A DNA stretch of 32,830 nucleotides. It comes from an uncultured Clostridia bacterium (lineage in GTDB: Bacteria > Bacillota > Clostridia > Christensenellales > CAG-314). Position numbers and translations under genes: made by a program. Positions within the stretch are counted from its first letter, which is position 1; each line of letters opens with the position of its first letter. The stretch lies in NCBI GenBank assembly GCA_947628135.1, contig CANQYT010000016.1, positions 1 to 32,830 of the forward strand, given 5' to 3'. The notes under the pieces are model-generated. The model was not told the origin of the DNA and made no database searches. It was given only the letters and a program-made list of their open reading frames with translations. This document shows, one piece after another, positions 6,369-15,750 of this stretch.

Positions 6369-8710
6369 AGAGATTTGCTCTTGCAGGTAACCCCAACTGC
6401 GGCAAGACCACGTTGTTCAACAGCCTCACGGGCGCGACGGCTCACGTCGGCAATTGGCCCGGCGTAACGGTGGACAAACGCGACGGCGTGTACAAGAAGT
6501 GCGCCGAACCCGTCGCGATAGTGGACCTGCCGGGAATTTACTCTTTGAGTCCCTACACTCCCGAAGAAGTAATTGCCCGTAACTACATATTGGACGAAAA
6601 GCCCGATTGCGTCATCAATATCGTTGACGCCACCAATTTGGAACGCAATCTGTATCTAACGACGCAGATACTGGAAATGGACGTGCCTATGGTAATCGCG
6701 CTCAATATGATGGACGCGGTGGAGAGGCAGGGCGACAAGATAGACTCCAAGGAATTGGAACGCCGTCTGGGCGTGCCCGTTGTCAAGATCTCCGCCTTGA
6801 AAGAGCAGGGACTTGCCGAACTTATGGACAAGGCGTTCAACGAAAGTCAAAAGGAACGCCGCGGCACAACGGTACTCAAAGATACCGCCCTTGCGCACCT
6901 CATTGGCGACTTGCGTATCGCGCTGTCGGGGCAAAACGTAGGCAACCCGCTGTTTCACGCGATAAAATTGGTCGAGGGCGACGAAATCGAAGTCGCAATG
7001 CACAAAGAAACTCTGCCGATGGTGGAGGAATTCAAAAAAACTTTCGAGGACGAAATTTTCGGCAACGATTTCGAAGCGTTGGTCGCCGACGGACGTTACA
7101 AGTACATATCCAAAAATTTCGCTCCCGTTCTTACGCGCAAGAGCGCCGAAAAGTTCCGCACAACGCGCAGCGACCGCGCGGATAGAGTGCTCACCAACCG
7201 TTGGGCGGGCATACCGATATTTTTGGTGGTACTGTTTGCTATCTTCCACCTCACGTTCTCCGAAGATTTCCTGTTTATTTCCACCTTCGCCAATTGGGCT
7301 AACAGCCCTCTGCCCACGTTGGAAGATCTGGGACTTGTCGTTGCCGGCGAACCGATAAACTACGGCGTGAGATGGCTTGCGACTATCTACGACGGCGCGA
7401 TTTTCGCCCCCGGCGTAATTGTCAACAACGTATGGAACGATATGATTGTGGGCGAACTGTTCGGCTGGATACAAGGTCTCATCGAAGGCAGCGGAATGGC
7501 GGCTTGGGCAGTGGGTCTGCTCAACAACGGCGTCATCGAAGGATTGGGCGCGGTACTCAGTTTTCTGCCCCCCATATTGACATTATTCCTGTTTTTCTCC
7601 ATTTTGGAGGACAGCGGCTATATGGCGCGTATCGCGTTTATTCTGGACAGAATGTTCCGCCGCTTCGGTCTGTCGGGACGTTCTTTCCTGCCGATGATTA
7701 TGGGCTTCGGCTGCTCCGTTCCCGCAATGATAAACACCCGCACCCTCGCCGACGAAAAGGAACGTACTGCGACGGTACGCGTAATTCCGTTTTTCAGTTG
7801 CGGCGCAAAACTGCCCATACTTACGGCGGTCGCGGGCGCGATAATATTGCATTTTGCCAACGGCAACGGCAGTGCCGACCTGATTACCTATTCTATGTAC
7901 ATATTGGGCATAGTCGTGGCTATCGTCAGCGTACTGCTTATGCGCGCAACAACGCTCAAAGGTGAAACTCCTCCTTTCATTATGGAACTGCCCGCTTACC
8001 ACGCGCCGCAATTCAAAAATCTGATGGCGCACCTGTGGGACAAGACCAAACACTTCATCAAAAAGGCGTTTACGATAATACTCGCCTCCACGATCGTCAT
8101 CTGGTTTTTGACTCACTTCGGTTTCGATTGGCGTTATCTGGGCGACGAGGAAATCAACGACAGTATCCTCGCGGGCGTGTGCAAATTGTTACAGCCGCTG
8201 TTTACCCCTCTCGGTTTCGGTTCGCAGTTGGGCGAATACGGTTGGGTGTTCGTAGTTGCGGCGGTCGCGGGACTTATCGCCAAAGAAAACGTCATCTCCA
8301 CCTTTGCGACGTTGGGCGCTTGCCTTATCGCGGCTAATATCCCCGCGCTAAGCGGCTTCGATCCCGCATTGTTGGAGGACGAAAGCGGAATACAGTCCGT
8401 TCTCGCAATGATATACGCAACGGGCATCACCGTTCCGGGGCTTATCAGTTTCATCGCGTTCAATATGACGACTATTCCCTGCTTTGCCGCGGTAGGCACG
8501 GCAAAGAGCGAACTCGGCGACAAAAAACGTTTCAAGTGGACGTTGGTATTTTGGCTGGCGGCGAGTTACATAGTGGGCGCGGCAATCTACACAATAGGTT
8601 CTTGGTGGTGGACGCTGTTCATCTGGCTTGCGGTCGTAGCCGCCGTCACCTGCCTCATCGTTTTCTACAACAAGGGCAAAATAAAAATCAAATTCACCAA
8701 AAGATCCTGA
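6365..8710 (+). CDS. feoB: FeoB ferrous iron transporter
   Basis: A 781-residue membrane protein. The N-terminal G domain shows G1 GNPNCGKT (8-15), G3 DLPG (54-57) followed by the typical IYSLSPYTPEE, and G4 NMMD (114-117). Next come a helical GDI-like spacer and the membrane domain with both Gate-type motifs (MGFGCSVPA and FFSCGAKLPIL). It imports Fe2+ across the cytoplasmic membrane with GTPase control. I chose the ATG at 6365 because it gives the standard MKRFALAGNPNCGKT start and overlaps the feoA stop; upstream in-frame codons lie inside feoA. Complete, with no missing motif. Confidence 0.97.
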   Translation: MKRFALAGNPNCGKTTLFNSLTGATAHVGNWPGVTVDKRDGVYKKCAEPVAIVDLPGIYSLSPYTPEEVIARNYILDEKPDCVINIVDATNLERNLYLTTQILEMDVPMVIALNMMDAVERQGDKIDSKELERRLGVPVVKISALKEQGLAELMDKAFNESQKERRGTTVLKDTALAHLIGDLRIALSGQNVGNPLFHAIKLVEGDEIEVAMHKETLPMVEEFKKTFEDEIFGNDFEALVADGRYKYISKNFAPVLTRKSAEKFRTTRSDRADRVLTNRWAGIPIFLVVLFAIFHLTFSEDFLFISTFANWANSPLPTLEDLGLVVAGEPINYGVRWLATIYDGAIFAPGVIVNNVWNDMIVGELFGWIQGLIEGSGMAAWAVGLLNNGVIEGLGAVLSFLPPILTLFLFFSILEDSGYMARIAFILDRMFRRFGLSGRSFLPMIMGFGCSVPAMINTRTLADEKERTATVRVIPFFSCGAKLPILTAVAGAIILHFANGNGSADLITYSMYILGIVVAIVSVLLMRATTLKGETPPFIMELPAYHAPQFKNLMAHLWDKTKHFIKKAFTIILASTIVIWFLTHFGFDWRYLGDEEINDSILAGVCKLLQPLFTPLGFGSQLGEYGWVFVVAAVAGLIAKENVISTFATLGACLIAANIPALSGFDPALLEDESGIQSVLAMIYATGITVPGLISFIAFNMTTIPCFAAVGTAKSELGDKKRFKWTLVFWLAASYIVGAAIYTIGSWWWTLFIWLAVVAAVTCLIVFYNKGKIKIKFTKRS

Positions 8711-8725
8711 CAAAAGGAGGACATC

Positions 8726-8911
8726 GTGTTTGAATGTATTGCGGCGGCTTTGGGCGTCGGAGAAATAATCTTGATAGTGGCTTGCGTTGCGATAGTCGTC
8801 GGCGTGATCGCGGCGGTGATAATTCGCAGAAAAAAGGGCAAGTGCGGCTGTTGCGACGAATGTGACGGAAGTTGCCCTCACTGCGCGGCACAGAATACAA
8901 AGAAACGTTAA
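8726..8911 (+). CDS. FeoB-associated Cys-rich membrane protein
   Basis: A 61-residue protein with one membrane helix (about 8-33), a basic RRKKGK stop-transfer and a cysteine cluster KCGCCDECDGSCPHC. It matches the small Cys-rich proteins that follow feoB in Firmicutes. It begins at GTG 8726 after AAGGAGG, 15 bases downstream of feoB. The cysteines could bind iron or another metal; the exact function of the family is not known. Confidence 0.9.
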   Translation: MFECIAAALGVGEIILIVACVAIVVGVIAAVIIRRKKGKCGCCDECDGSCPHCAAQNTKKR

Positions 8912-8929
8912 ACTCAAACAAACGCGCTT

Positions 8930-8967
8930 ACGGACGTCGTTGCGATTGCGCAGCGGCGTCCGTTTTT
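8930..8967 (+). terminator. Terminator of the feo operon
   Basis: A long stem (8930-8944 with 8950-8963, with two G-T pairs) ending in TTTTT. It separates the feo operon from the independent promoter at 9000. Confidence 0.85.
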
Positions 8968-8999
8968 GTCGAAAACTGTTCAAAATTATCGGCAAAATA

Positions 9000-9028
9000 T
9001 TTACAAGCGGTTTTTTCTGTAATATAAT
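9000..9028 (+). promoter_or_regulatory. Promoter of the RyR / TIR-NB-ARC unit
   Basis: TTTACA (9000-9005), 17 bases, TATAAT (9023-9028), about 30 bases before the GTG start of the first gene. It indicates that the pair is expressed on its own and not by read-through from feo. Confidence 0.8.
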
Positions 9029-9057
9029 TGATATATATTCGGCGGAGGTAATGACTT

Positions 9058-11178
9058 GTGACTGCGCTGTGTCTGATTTGCCTGCTCGTTTCTACGGCAA
9101 TTGCGATCTATTTCGTCGTCAATTGGATAATTTCTTTCAAAAACAAAACAGGCTTCATAAACCGCAAAAAATCTGTCTCCGAAAAGTTTTTCAACCCGTT
9201 TTCCGAAATGGTCGCCGGTCTGTTCGTTGCGATAACGGTGCTGTTCATACCCGTCTATTGGTACGGACTTTCCCCCGGCGGCACTTGGTCTACGGTTTTC
9301 AAAACGTTTGCGCTTTCCGTGCAGAACGCGTTGCAGTTGTTCGTTGTCAACGCCTCTTTCGACAACGTTCGCGAAATGATAAGTTCCATACGCGGCGTAC
9401 CCGACGTTCTCGCCGACATTTACACTGCGGTGGTGGCGATGTACTTCGTGGTCGCGCCCCTGTTGACAGCCGCCGTCGCGTTGACTTTGGTCAAGGGGCT
9501 GTACGAAAGTTGGCGATATGTCAGGAACGTTCGCGTAAAGAAACTTTACGTAATGTCCGAACTCAACGAGTACTCGTTGGCGCTTGCCACCGACATTCTC
9601 ACGCGCTACGCCTATCGCGACGAGGACGTTTTGACAAAGGAGGAGTACGACGGCTATCTGGACATCGACCCCTCCGCGCAAACGGCAAACGGGCGCAAAA
9701 TAAACCGTCAACTCGTTTTTGCGGGGGTAACGCCGCTGTTTGCGGAAAACAATTCCGACCTCGTTGCGCGCGCCAAGGAAATAGGCGCAATTTGTCTGGC
9801 TAAGGACATAAGTCACATAGGTCTCAAACCTCGCAAAGATATTTACCGCAAGTTGTACTTCATAGCGGACAGCGAAGACGCAAACGTCACGCAGGCAATC
9901 GCGATGATACACAAATGCAGCGAATCCTACAACAACGACAAAACTCGCCTGTACGTGTTCGCCGTGTCGGAAGAGAGCGGCGTGGTGTTGGATTCCTGCA
10001 TATCGGACGTACGTCACAACGCCGGCGGCGGCGAAAAACAACTGTTTTTGCGCGTGCGCCGCGTAGACGAAAAGCGCAACTTCATCTGGCAGACCTTGCT
10101 CAAAAGTCAGGCTCAACTCAACGGCGTGCAAGGCGGCGACGTGCCCTACATATTCGAATCGGCGCACAAGGGCAAAGACGGGCGCAAGGAGATAAACGCG
10201 CTTATCGTCGGTATGGGCACTTACGGTTGCGAGATACTGCGCACGCTGTGTTGGTTTTGTCAGATGCCTGGCTACCGTCTTACGGTACACGTTTTCGACG
10301 GTTCGGTAAACTGCAAAGACAAACTGCGCGCGATAGCGCCCGACCTCGTCGCCGAAAACAGAGAGGACGGCAAGGAAGTGGAGGGCGACGCCAACTACCG
10401 CATAGATTTCTTCGACGACAAAATAAAAGACGTTCGCTCGGCGGCGTTTGCCGACAGCGTAGCGGAATTGCGCAATGTCACAGCCGTGTTCGTGGCGTTG
10501 GGCAGCGATTCGTTCAACGTGGACATAGCGCTCAAAATGCGTCACATACTCGGCAAAACGCACGGCTCGGACACGCCGCTCATTTTCACCACCGTGTACG
10601 GCTCAGAAAAGACCCGCTACCTTGACAGAGGTTTTGCCATCAAGGGGGACGACGGCACAGAGGACTACCGCATACGGTTCATCGGCGACACCGAAACGCG
10701 TTTTTCGCTGTCCAACGTCGAGCAGTCGCGTTTGGAACGTATAGGCGAAGTGTGTCATCTTATGTGGACGGTGCGCAATTTCAACCCCGATCCCGTTAAA
10801 CAGCGGGAGGAGTGGAAGAGAGACCTCAATCAATACAGGTACATAGAGTATCTCAGCAAGTCCTCGCAGGCGCAGGCAATGCACTTGATAGCCCGCGAAA
10901 CATTGTCAAACGAACTGCCCGTCGGCGAAGAACTTGCCATCAACGAACACAAACGCTGGAACGCTTATATGCGCGCGCAGGGCTATACGCACGTTCCGAG
11001 AAAGAACGGCAAACGGGTAAAAAGTTCCGTCAGTCTTGTACACTCCGATCTCGTTCCCTACGGCGAACTTCCCGAAGTGGAACGCGCAAAGGACGACATA
11101 GAGGGCTGGAAAGAACGCGCGCGCATTATCCGCGAAACGGAAAGGAAATTGTTTGCCGACGGCGAACTTGACAGGTGA
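9058..11178 (+). CDS. Membrane protein with two Rossmann-like domains and C-terminal RyR domain
   Basis: A 706-residue protein. Three hydrophobic helices (about 4-26, 50-69, 120-146) are followed by a long soluble part with two TrkA-N/Rossmann-like regions. The first starts KKLYVMSELNEYSLALA (161-177). The second starts with a classic nucleotide-binding turn, IVGMGTYGCEI (383-393), on INALIVGMG. Residues about 628-682 look like a RyR (ryanodine-receptor repeat) domain: NEHKRWNAYMRAQGY, then VHSDLVPYGELPEVERAKDD. The start is GTG at 9058 after GGCGGAGGT; the ATG at 9051 is out of frame. Only 3 bases separate it from the TIR gene. The architecture suggests a channel-like or regulatory membrane protein gated by a nucleotide. 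The domain calls are from sequence; the signalling role is inference. Confidence 0.85.
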   Translation: MTALCLICLLVSTAIAIYFVVNWIISFKNKTGFINRKKSVSEKFFNPFSEMVAGLFVAITVLFIPVYWYGLSPGGTWSTVFKTFALSVQNALQLFVVNASFDNVREMISSIRGVPDVLADIYTAVVAMYFVVAPLLTAAVALTLVKGLYESWRYVRNVRVKKLYVMSELNEYSLALATDILTRYAYRDEDVLTKEEYDGYLDIDPSAQTANGRKINRQLVFAGVTPLFAENNSDLVARAKEIGAICLAKDISHIGLKPRKDIYRKLYFIADSEDANVTQAIAMIHKCSESYNNDKTRLYVFAVSEESGVVLDSCISDVRHNAGGGEKQLFLRVRRVDEKRNFIWQTLLKSQAQLNGVQGGDVPYIFESAHKGKDGRKEINALIVGMGTYGCEILRTLCWFCQMPGYRLTVHVFDGSVNCKDKLRAIAPDLVAENREDGKEVEGDANYRIDFFDDKIKDVRSAAFADSVAELRNVTAVFVALGSDSFNVDIALKMRHILGKTHGSDTPLIFTTVYGSEKTRYLDRGFAIKGDDGTEDYRIRFIGDTETRFSLSNVEQSRLERIGEVCHLMWTVRNFNPDPVKQREEWKRDLNQYRYIEYLSKSSQAQAMHLIARETLSNELPVGEELAINEHKRWNAYMRAQGYTHVPRKNGKRVKSSVSLVHSDLVPYGELPEVERAKDDIEGWKERARIIRETERKLFADGELDR

Positions 11179-11181
11179 ATT

Positions 11182-14100
11182 ATGGAAGAGTACAAGTACA
11201 ATCTGTTTCTGAGTTGGACGGGCGCAGACCGCGCTTTGAAGCGCCAGATCCACGATTACTTCACGTCGCGCAACGGCGAAGGTTACTGCTGTTACGACAG
11301 CGATTGCGATTGCAAATCGGGCGATTTCCGCGAAAATTATATGGCGGCGCTGCGCGCAAGCAAGGTATATCTCCTGTTGCTTACCGACAATCTTTTCAAA
11401 CGCGCCGACGAATACATATCCGAAGTCATCAACGAATTTAACGGCGCGCTGGACGCAGAAGCGCGGCGGAGGCTCAACATAGTGGTGCTGTGTACGTCGG
11501 ATATATACCGTCGTTTCGACCCGTACGTCGACAGGATAGAGGACGGCGACTTGCGGTTGAAGTTTTTCAACGGGTTGGTCGCCCACTCCGTTTTGTTCCG
11601 CGAAACGCAGTCGGACGGCTTGCTGTCGGAAGAATTGTTGGAAGAAATATACGGCGAGGTTACTCGTCTTGTCGCCGCGCGCGACGACGGCAAACCGGAA
11701 CTGCCCAACAGAATGCGTCTGGACGTGGAAAGTATCTCGCCGCGCGCCGACGTATCTTTCTACGGGCGCGACGTTGAAGAAAACGCCATCCGAGCCGCTT
11801 TCGACGAACGCAAACAGATAGTCGTTTTGCGCGGTTTGGGCGGAATGGGCAAAACTACGGTCGCCAACCGCTTTGCTCAGATAGTAAGCAGAGAAAAGTT
11901 TCTGTACTACGTGCAGACGGTAAACGTCGGCGAAGTGCCGTCCGACGACTTCGACTGTCTCAAACAAATCGCGGTAAAAACCTCCTTTTCCTCGCGCGTC
12001 AACGAAGAATTGAGCCGAATGGTTTCGGAAGAGGAGCGGATATCGCGCAGGATAAACCTGCTCAAACAGTTGCCGGAAAACTGTCTGTTGGTGGTGGACA
12101 ATCTCAACAACCTCAACGAGCAATCGCTTAATTTGCTGCACACGCTGCCTTGCCGCCTGCTCATAACCACCCGAGCCAACATAAAAACGGACGACAATCG
12201 CGTATCCGTGCAGGAAGTGGGCAGTCTTGTGGATGGGGACGCAAAGAGTTTGTTTACGGAGCGAAGCAACCGAAGCGTCACCGACGAGCAGTTCCGTTTG
12301 ATATGGGAAGCGGCGCGCAAGCACACGATGACGCTGTGCATAATGGCGGGCATACTGCGCTCGCGTACGTCTATGACCGTCGAACAGCTTGTAGAGCGTT
12401 TCGGCGAGTCGTTGGACGTGGACACTGCCGTAAACTTCGAGCACAACGACGAGATCAGGTACGAAGATCTTATGGGGCACTTGACCGCGCTGTTCAAAAT
12501 AAGCGAACTCAACGATACGTCCAAGGCTATCTTGCGCAATTTGAGCATACTCAACGACGGCACGATAGCGGTGGACGATCTTGTGCGCTTTTTGCGTTTG
12601 CCCAACGACAACGACGTTTACAGATTGATACATACGGGCTGGCTCTATTTGCAGGAGACGGCTGGCGTTTGTTACGTGATTCTGCCTCCGATAGTGGCGG
12701 AAGTTATGCTCAGACTTCTTCCTCCCGACTGCGAAAACGTCCGTTCGATGACGGAATATCTTTGCGACGTAACCGCCAATCGCAAGGACAATTTGCTGTA
12801 TTCGGGCGTGCAGGTGCTGCAAGAAAAACTGTTTTATGCCACAGTCACGATAGCCAAACATTGCGGCAGACTGTGTATGCCTTTGTGGAACGCCTTCGAG
12901 GAAGTGTTCCACCTCATCGGCGACTTAGACGAGTTGGACAAGAAGGAAAATATGCTTTTGTCTTATCTGACTGACGAACAGGACGCAAACGCAGTCAAAT
13001 TGTACTGCGACGCCGTTACGTTGCATATCAACCCCGAAAACGTCGATCGTCTGGAAAGTCAGGCGAAACTGTACCGTTTGGATTCCGCCTCCTATCGCGA
13101 TTTCATCAGGGCTATCGGAGTGGCGGGACAGTACGTGTCCGACGAAAAGGACTTGAAAAAACTTAACGAGTTGAGCGCCGTTGCGCTTTCTGCGGCGATA
13201 GGGGACGGCAACGACGTCGCCGTTATGGTCTCTTTGGCAAATACAAACAAAAAGTACTATTCGCCGCGCGAAGTAAATAAGTACATACTCCAACGCCGCA
13301 AAGAGGGCGCGGCGCGCGGAACGCTGTATATGATTCAATATCTGAACAAGATAAATTCCATTTTCGGAGACGCTGCGGGGTTTGTCAAATGGGTAAATTT
13401 GCGTGAGTTCGACCTTGATAACTATGTACGCAAAGTATTAAAGCGTCCCTCGTTCGCTCTTTTTTCCGCTAAAATGTATACTCAATTGGGAAAATTGCCC
13501 CCGTCCGACCCTTTTTACACTTATTTCGACAGCCTTTTTTCCTTCTCCGAAAAATTTGTTGAAACGTCCGTGATGTCCGTGGGCGATCTGCTCCAAGGCG
13601 TCAAGTCCGTGTATCAGATGATACGTGACGACGGGCTGACGTTGCTTTCGCCCGCGCAGATAGTGGACAATCTGATAAAAACGGTAAAAATGTTCCCTCG
13701 ATATATGCAAGGCGAGTTGAAAGCGTTTGCGTCAGAGCCGATTTCGTCCGACGCGTCGGAGATGACTTTGGACGACATAGCCAATTTGATAACTTCCTAT
13801 TCCGTCAGCGAATATCTTGCCGAAGTGACCGAGGGCTCGGAAAAGATTATGTATCAGCAACAGGCTATACGTAAGGCGGCGATGATATACCGATTGCAAT
13901 CGGAACTGAACTCCCCTAACGACTACCGCGCCGTCGAGGCTCTGATTATGCTCGCCAATTGCTGCGTAAAGTTCGATCAGCGGCAAAAGGCGATGACGCT
14001 GTTTTATACCGCTTACGTCAAACTGAAAGCATTGCGGCAGGACGGCGCAAACGTGGAAAAACGTCTGTTGGATCTGTGTCATACCATTTTGTCCGCGCAC

Positions 14101-14910
14101 TGTTTTATCGGTCCGAACGAGAAAGTTATTGAAACGAAATACTACAAAGATGTGTTGAACGACGTTCTGGAAATGGAAAACTGCGTCGAGAACAAAATAG
14201 ACGCCGTTGTGGAGTTTATCAGAGGAACTATTCTGTCGGGATTTGCCGTCATTGAGCAGTTGCGCAATGAATTTGTGATGGGCGGCTTGAAAAAACTGTT
14301 CGAACTGTTGCCCGATGCGTGTCGCGTCGCTCCCAAGCGGCAGCGCGAAATCAGTTTCGAACTGTTCAATTTGCGCTATCTGCTGTACTGTCATCACGTG
14401 AATATTGGGGATCTCAACGCGCGTTTCGTAAAATTTTTCCACGATATGCGGCGGTGTGCTTCGGGTATGACAGGCAACTTTGCGGCTATCTTCGAACAAG
14501 CGACTTTGGGACTGCCCGATGCGAATTTTACGGAGGGTAGCGCCCACTTGGTAAAAGCCGTCACACTGTGCATAAAGTACGATAACAACTATTGGCTCGG
14601 CGCATTGCTTGGTTGCGCCGTCAACCGCGCGCTGAATTCCGCCCCGAACAAAGATGCGGAAATCGCCGCCTCCCGATTGTTCAAGTCGCGCGACGATATA
14701 ACTTTCTGCGCGGAGGCATTGCGCGTCATAGGAGAAGGCAAGACTATCATCGAAACGGCGAACACAATTCACCAAACTGCCTTCGACGAAGGAATCGTCA
14801 AACGTTTGCGCAAAGCGAAAGGCACAACGGGCAAACGCTACGTTGCATACGTCAGGGAAGTACTTTCAAAAGCGGTCGCCGAGGCAAACGCTACAACGTA
14901 TTTCGCGTAG
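11182..14910 (+). CDS. TIR-NB-ARC STAND protein (bacterial NLR-like)
   Basis: A 1242-residue protein. Residues about 5-165 form a TIR domain: YNLFLSWTGADRALK first strand and loop, then YMAALRASKVYLLLLTDN. Glu81 and Glu85 in EYISEVINEF are candidates for the NADase glutamate. Residues about 190-500 are an NB-ARC NTPase with Walker A GLGGMGKTT (218-226), Walker B LLVVDNL (302-308) and the RNBS-B/sensor CRLLITTR (324-331). The remaining 700 residues are helical, probably a repeat-type sensor. In this family, recognition of a phage product triggers oligomerisation and TIR cleavage of NAD+. The ATG follows an AGGTGA site overlapping the upstream stop, so translation is coupled to the RyR gene. 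The trigger is not predictable here. Confidence 0.92.
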   Translation: MEEYKYNLFLSWTGADRALKRQIHDYFTSRNGEGYCCYDSDCDCKSGDFRENYMAALRASKVYLLLLTDNLFKRADEYISEVINEFNGALDAEARRRLNIVVLCTSDIYRRFDPYVDRIEDGDLRLKFFNGLVAHSVLFRETQSDGLLSEELLEEIYGEVTRLVAARDDGKPELPNRMRLDVESISPRADVSFYGRDVEENAIRAAFDERKQIVVLRGLGGMGKTTVANRFAQIVSREKFLYYVQTVNVGEVPSDDFDCLKQIAVKTSFSSRVNEELSRMVSEEERISRRINLLKQLPENCLLVVDNLNNLNEQSLNLLHTLPCRLLITTRANIKTDDNRVSVQEVGSLVDGDAKSLFTERSNRSVTDEQFRLIWEAARKHTMTLCIMAGILRSRTSMTVEQLVERFGESLDVDTAVNFEHNDEIRYEDLMGHLTALFKISELNDTSKAILRNLSILNDGTIAVDDLVRFLRLPNDNDVYRLIHTGWLYLQETAGVCYVILPPIVAEVMLRLLPPDCENVRSMTEYLCDVTANRKDNLLYSGVQVLQEKLFYATVTIAKHCGRLCMPLWNAFEEVFHLIGDLDELDKKENMLLSYLTDEQDANAVKLYCDAVTLHINPENVDRLESQAKLYRLDSASYRDFIRAIGVAGQYVSDEKDLKKLNELSAVALSAAIGDGNDVAVMVSLANTNKKYYSPREVNKYILQRRKEGAARGTLYMIQYLNKINSIFGDAAGFVKWVNLREFDLDNYVRKVLKRPSFALFSAKMYTQLGKLPPSDPFYTYFDSLFSFSEKFVETSVMSVGDLLQGVKSVYQMIRDDGLTLLSPAQIVDNLIKTVKMFPRYMQGELKAFASEPISSDASEMTLDDIANLITSYSVSEYLAEVTEGSEKIMYQQQAIRKAAMIYRLQSELNSPNDYRAVEALIMLANCCVKFDQRQKAMTLFYTAYVKLKALRQDGANVEKRLLDLCHTILSAHCFIGPNEKVIETKYYKDVLNDVLEMENCVENKIDAVVEFIRGTILSGFAVIEQLRNEFVMGGLKKLFELLPDACRVAPKRQREISFELFNLRYLLYCHHVNIGDLNARFVKFFHDMRRCASGMTGNFAAIFEQATLGLPDANFTEGSAHLVKAVTLCIKYDNNYWLGALLGCAVNRALNSAPNKDAEIAASRLFKSRDDITFCAEALRVIGEGKTIIETANTIHQTAFDEGIVKRLRKAKGTTGKRYVAYVREVLSKAVAEANATTYFA

Positions 14911-15168
14911 CCTTGACAATCTATTTTGTAAAGCCGTCGGCTATGCCGAGAGATATTTATTTTGGGAATGTCGAACGACGGAATGAAATTCAGCCCTTTC
15001 TGCGCTGTTTTTTGGGGAAAAAGTTTTTCCTGCGATTTTACGTTGTTTCGTACTACTTTCGCAATATCTGCGCCCCGTTGCGTAAGGCGCGCGGAACAGG
15101 GCAACTTGCACGCTTTGTAAGTGACAGCCGCTTGCCGTACGAATCGTAAACGCAATTCAACAATATCT

Positions 15169-15192
15169 TGCCTCCGCAAGGGGGCATTTTTT
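15169..15192 (+). terminator. Terminator after the TIR-NB-ARC gene
   Basis: Stem TGCCTCC/GGGGGCA (15169-15175 with 15180-15186, one T-G pair) followed by six T. It is some 260 bases past the TIR gene stop. The bases between (14911-15168) hold no convincing gene. Confidence 0.7.
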
Positions 15193-15236
15193 GATTTTTA
15201 TTTCTTTTATAGTTTTTTTTTCGAACAAATTGCAAT

Positions 15237-15731
15237 TCAACTCGCAACAATTTCGTTTGCTATTGCGTCGATACTTTTGGACGTCGTATCGATTTTTACT
15301 GTATTCAGTTGATGGTACAAAGGTAAACGCGCAATACTTCTTTCTACGACGTCCGCCGTCCGTATCCCGTTTGCAACGTCTTTTTGCAAACGTTCCCTCA
15401 GTGTTTTTTCGTCGCAAACAAGCGAAATTGTTTTGACTTTGCAGTGCCGAGTGTCAAGTCTTTCCAACAATTGGTCTATTATGTCCTGTCGGTGCATAAC
15501 CCAGCAAAAAACAATGTTTTCATAGGCGGAACAGCGAATAAAGTTGTTGAGCAAGTGGCAGACGTTGTCTATTACCATATTTTTCGTTTCCGCCGTTACT
15601 TGAAAAGGATCTGCGTTCCAACACCAATCGCCGTCGAGAAATACGCTGTTATTCAGCGAGACATTCAAATATTGACATACGGACGTTTTCCCAACGCCCA
15701 TTGTACCGCCTATCAAAAAAAGTGATTTCAT
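15237..15731 (-). CDS. P-loop nucleotide kinase-like protein
   Basis: A 164-residue protein starting MKSLFLIGGTMGVGKTS, a Walker A P-loop (GGTMGVGKTS) at the very N-terminus as in small-molecule kinases of the AAA_33/shikimate-kinase-like group. Further marks are FLDGDWCW, where an acidic residue would bind Mg2+ or substrate, and a lid-like basic stretch (KTLRERLQKD) near residue 115. The ATG at 15731 is preferred over an in-frame TTG 12 bases upstream because GGGAG lies between them. It follows the TfoX-like gene by 19 bases and probably shares its promoter. The substrate is unknown. Confidence 0.8.
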   Translation of the reverse strand: MKSLFLIGGTMGVGKTSVCQYLNVSLNNSVFLDGDWCWNADPFQVTAETKNMVIDNVCHLLNNFIRCSAYENIVFCWVMHRQDIIDQLLERLDTRHCKVKTISLVCDEKTLRERLQKDVANGIRTADVVERSIARLPLYHQLNTVKIDTTSKSIDAIANEIVAS

Positions 15732-15750
15732 AGTTTCTCCCAATTGAAAA

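Noticed and set aside
10906..12912. Long open frame of more than 600 codons on the minus strand opposite the TIR-NB-ARC gene, with a similar 520-codon one at 9001-10563.
   Set aside because: They mirror codon bias of the sense genes, have no domain, and lack sensible starts. The sense genes have clear domains, promoters and ribosome sites.
14943..15149. A 68-codon frame after the TIR-NB-ARC gene.
   Set aside because: No ribosome site, very high Phe/Arg content and no recognisable fold.
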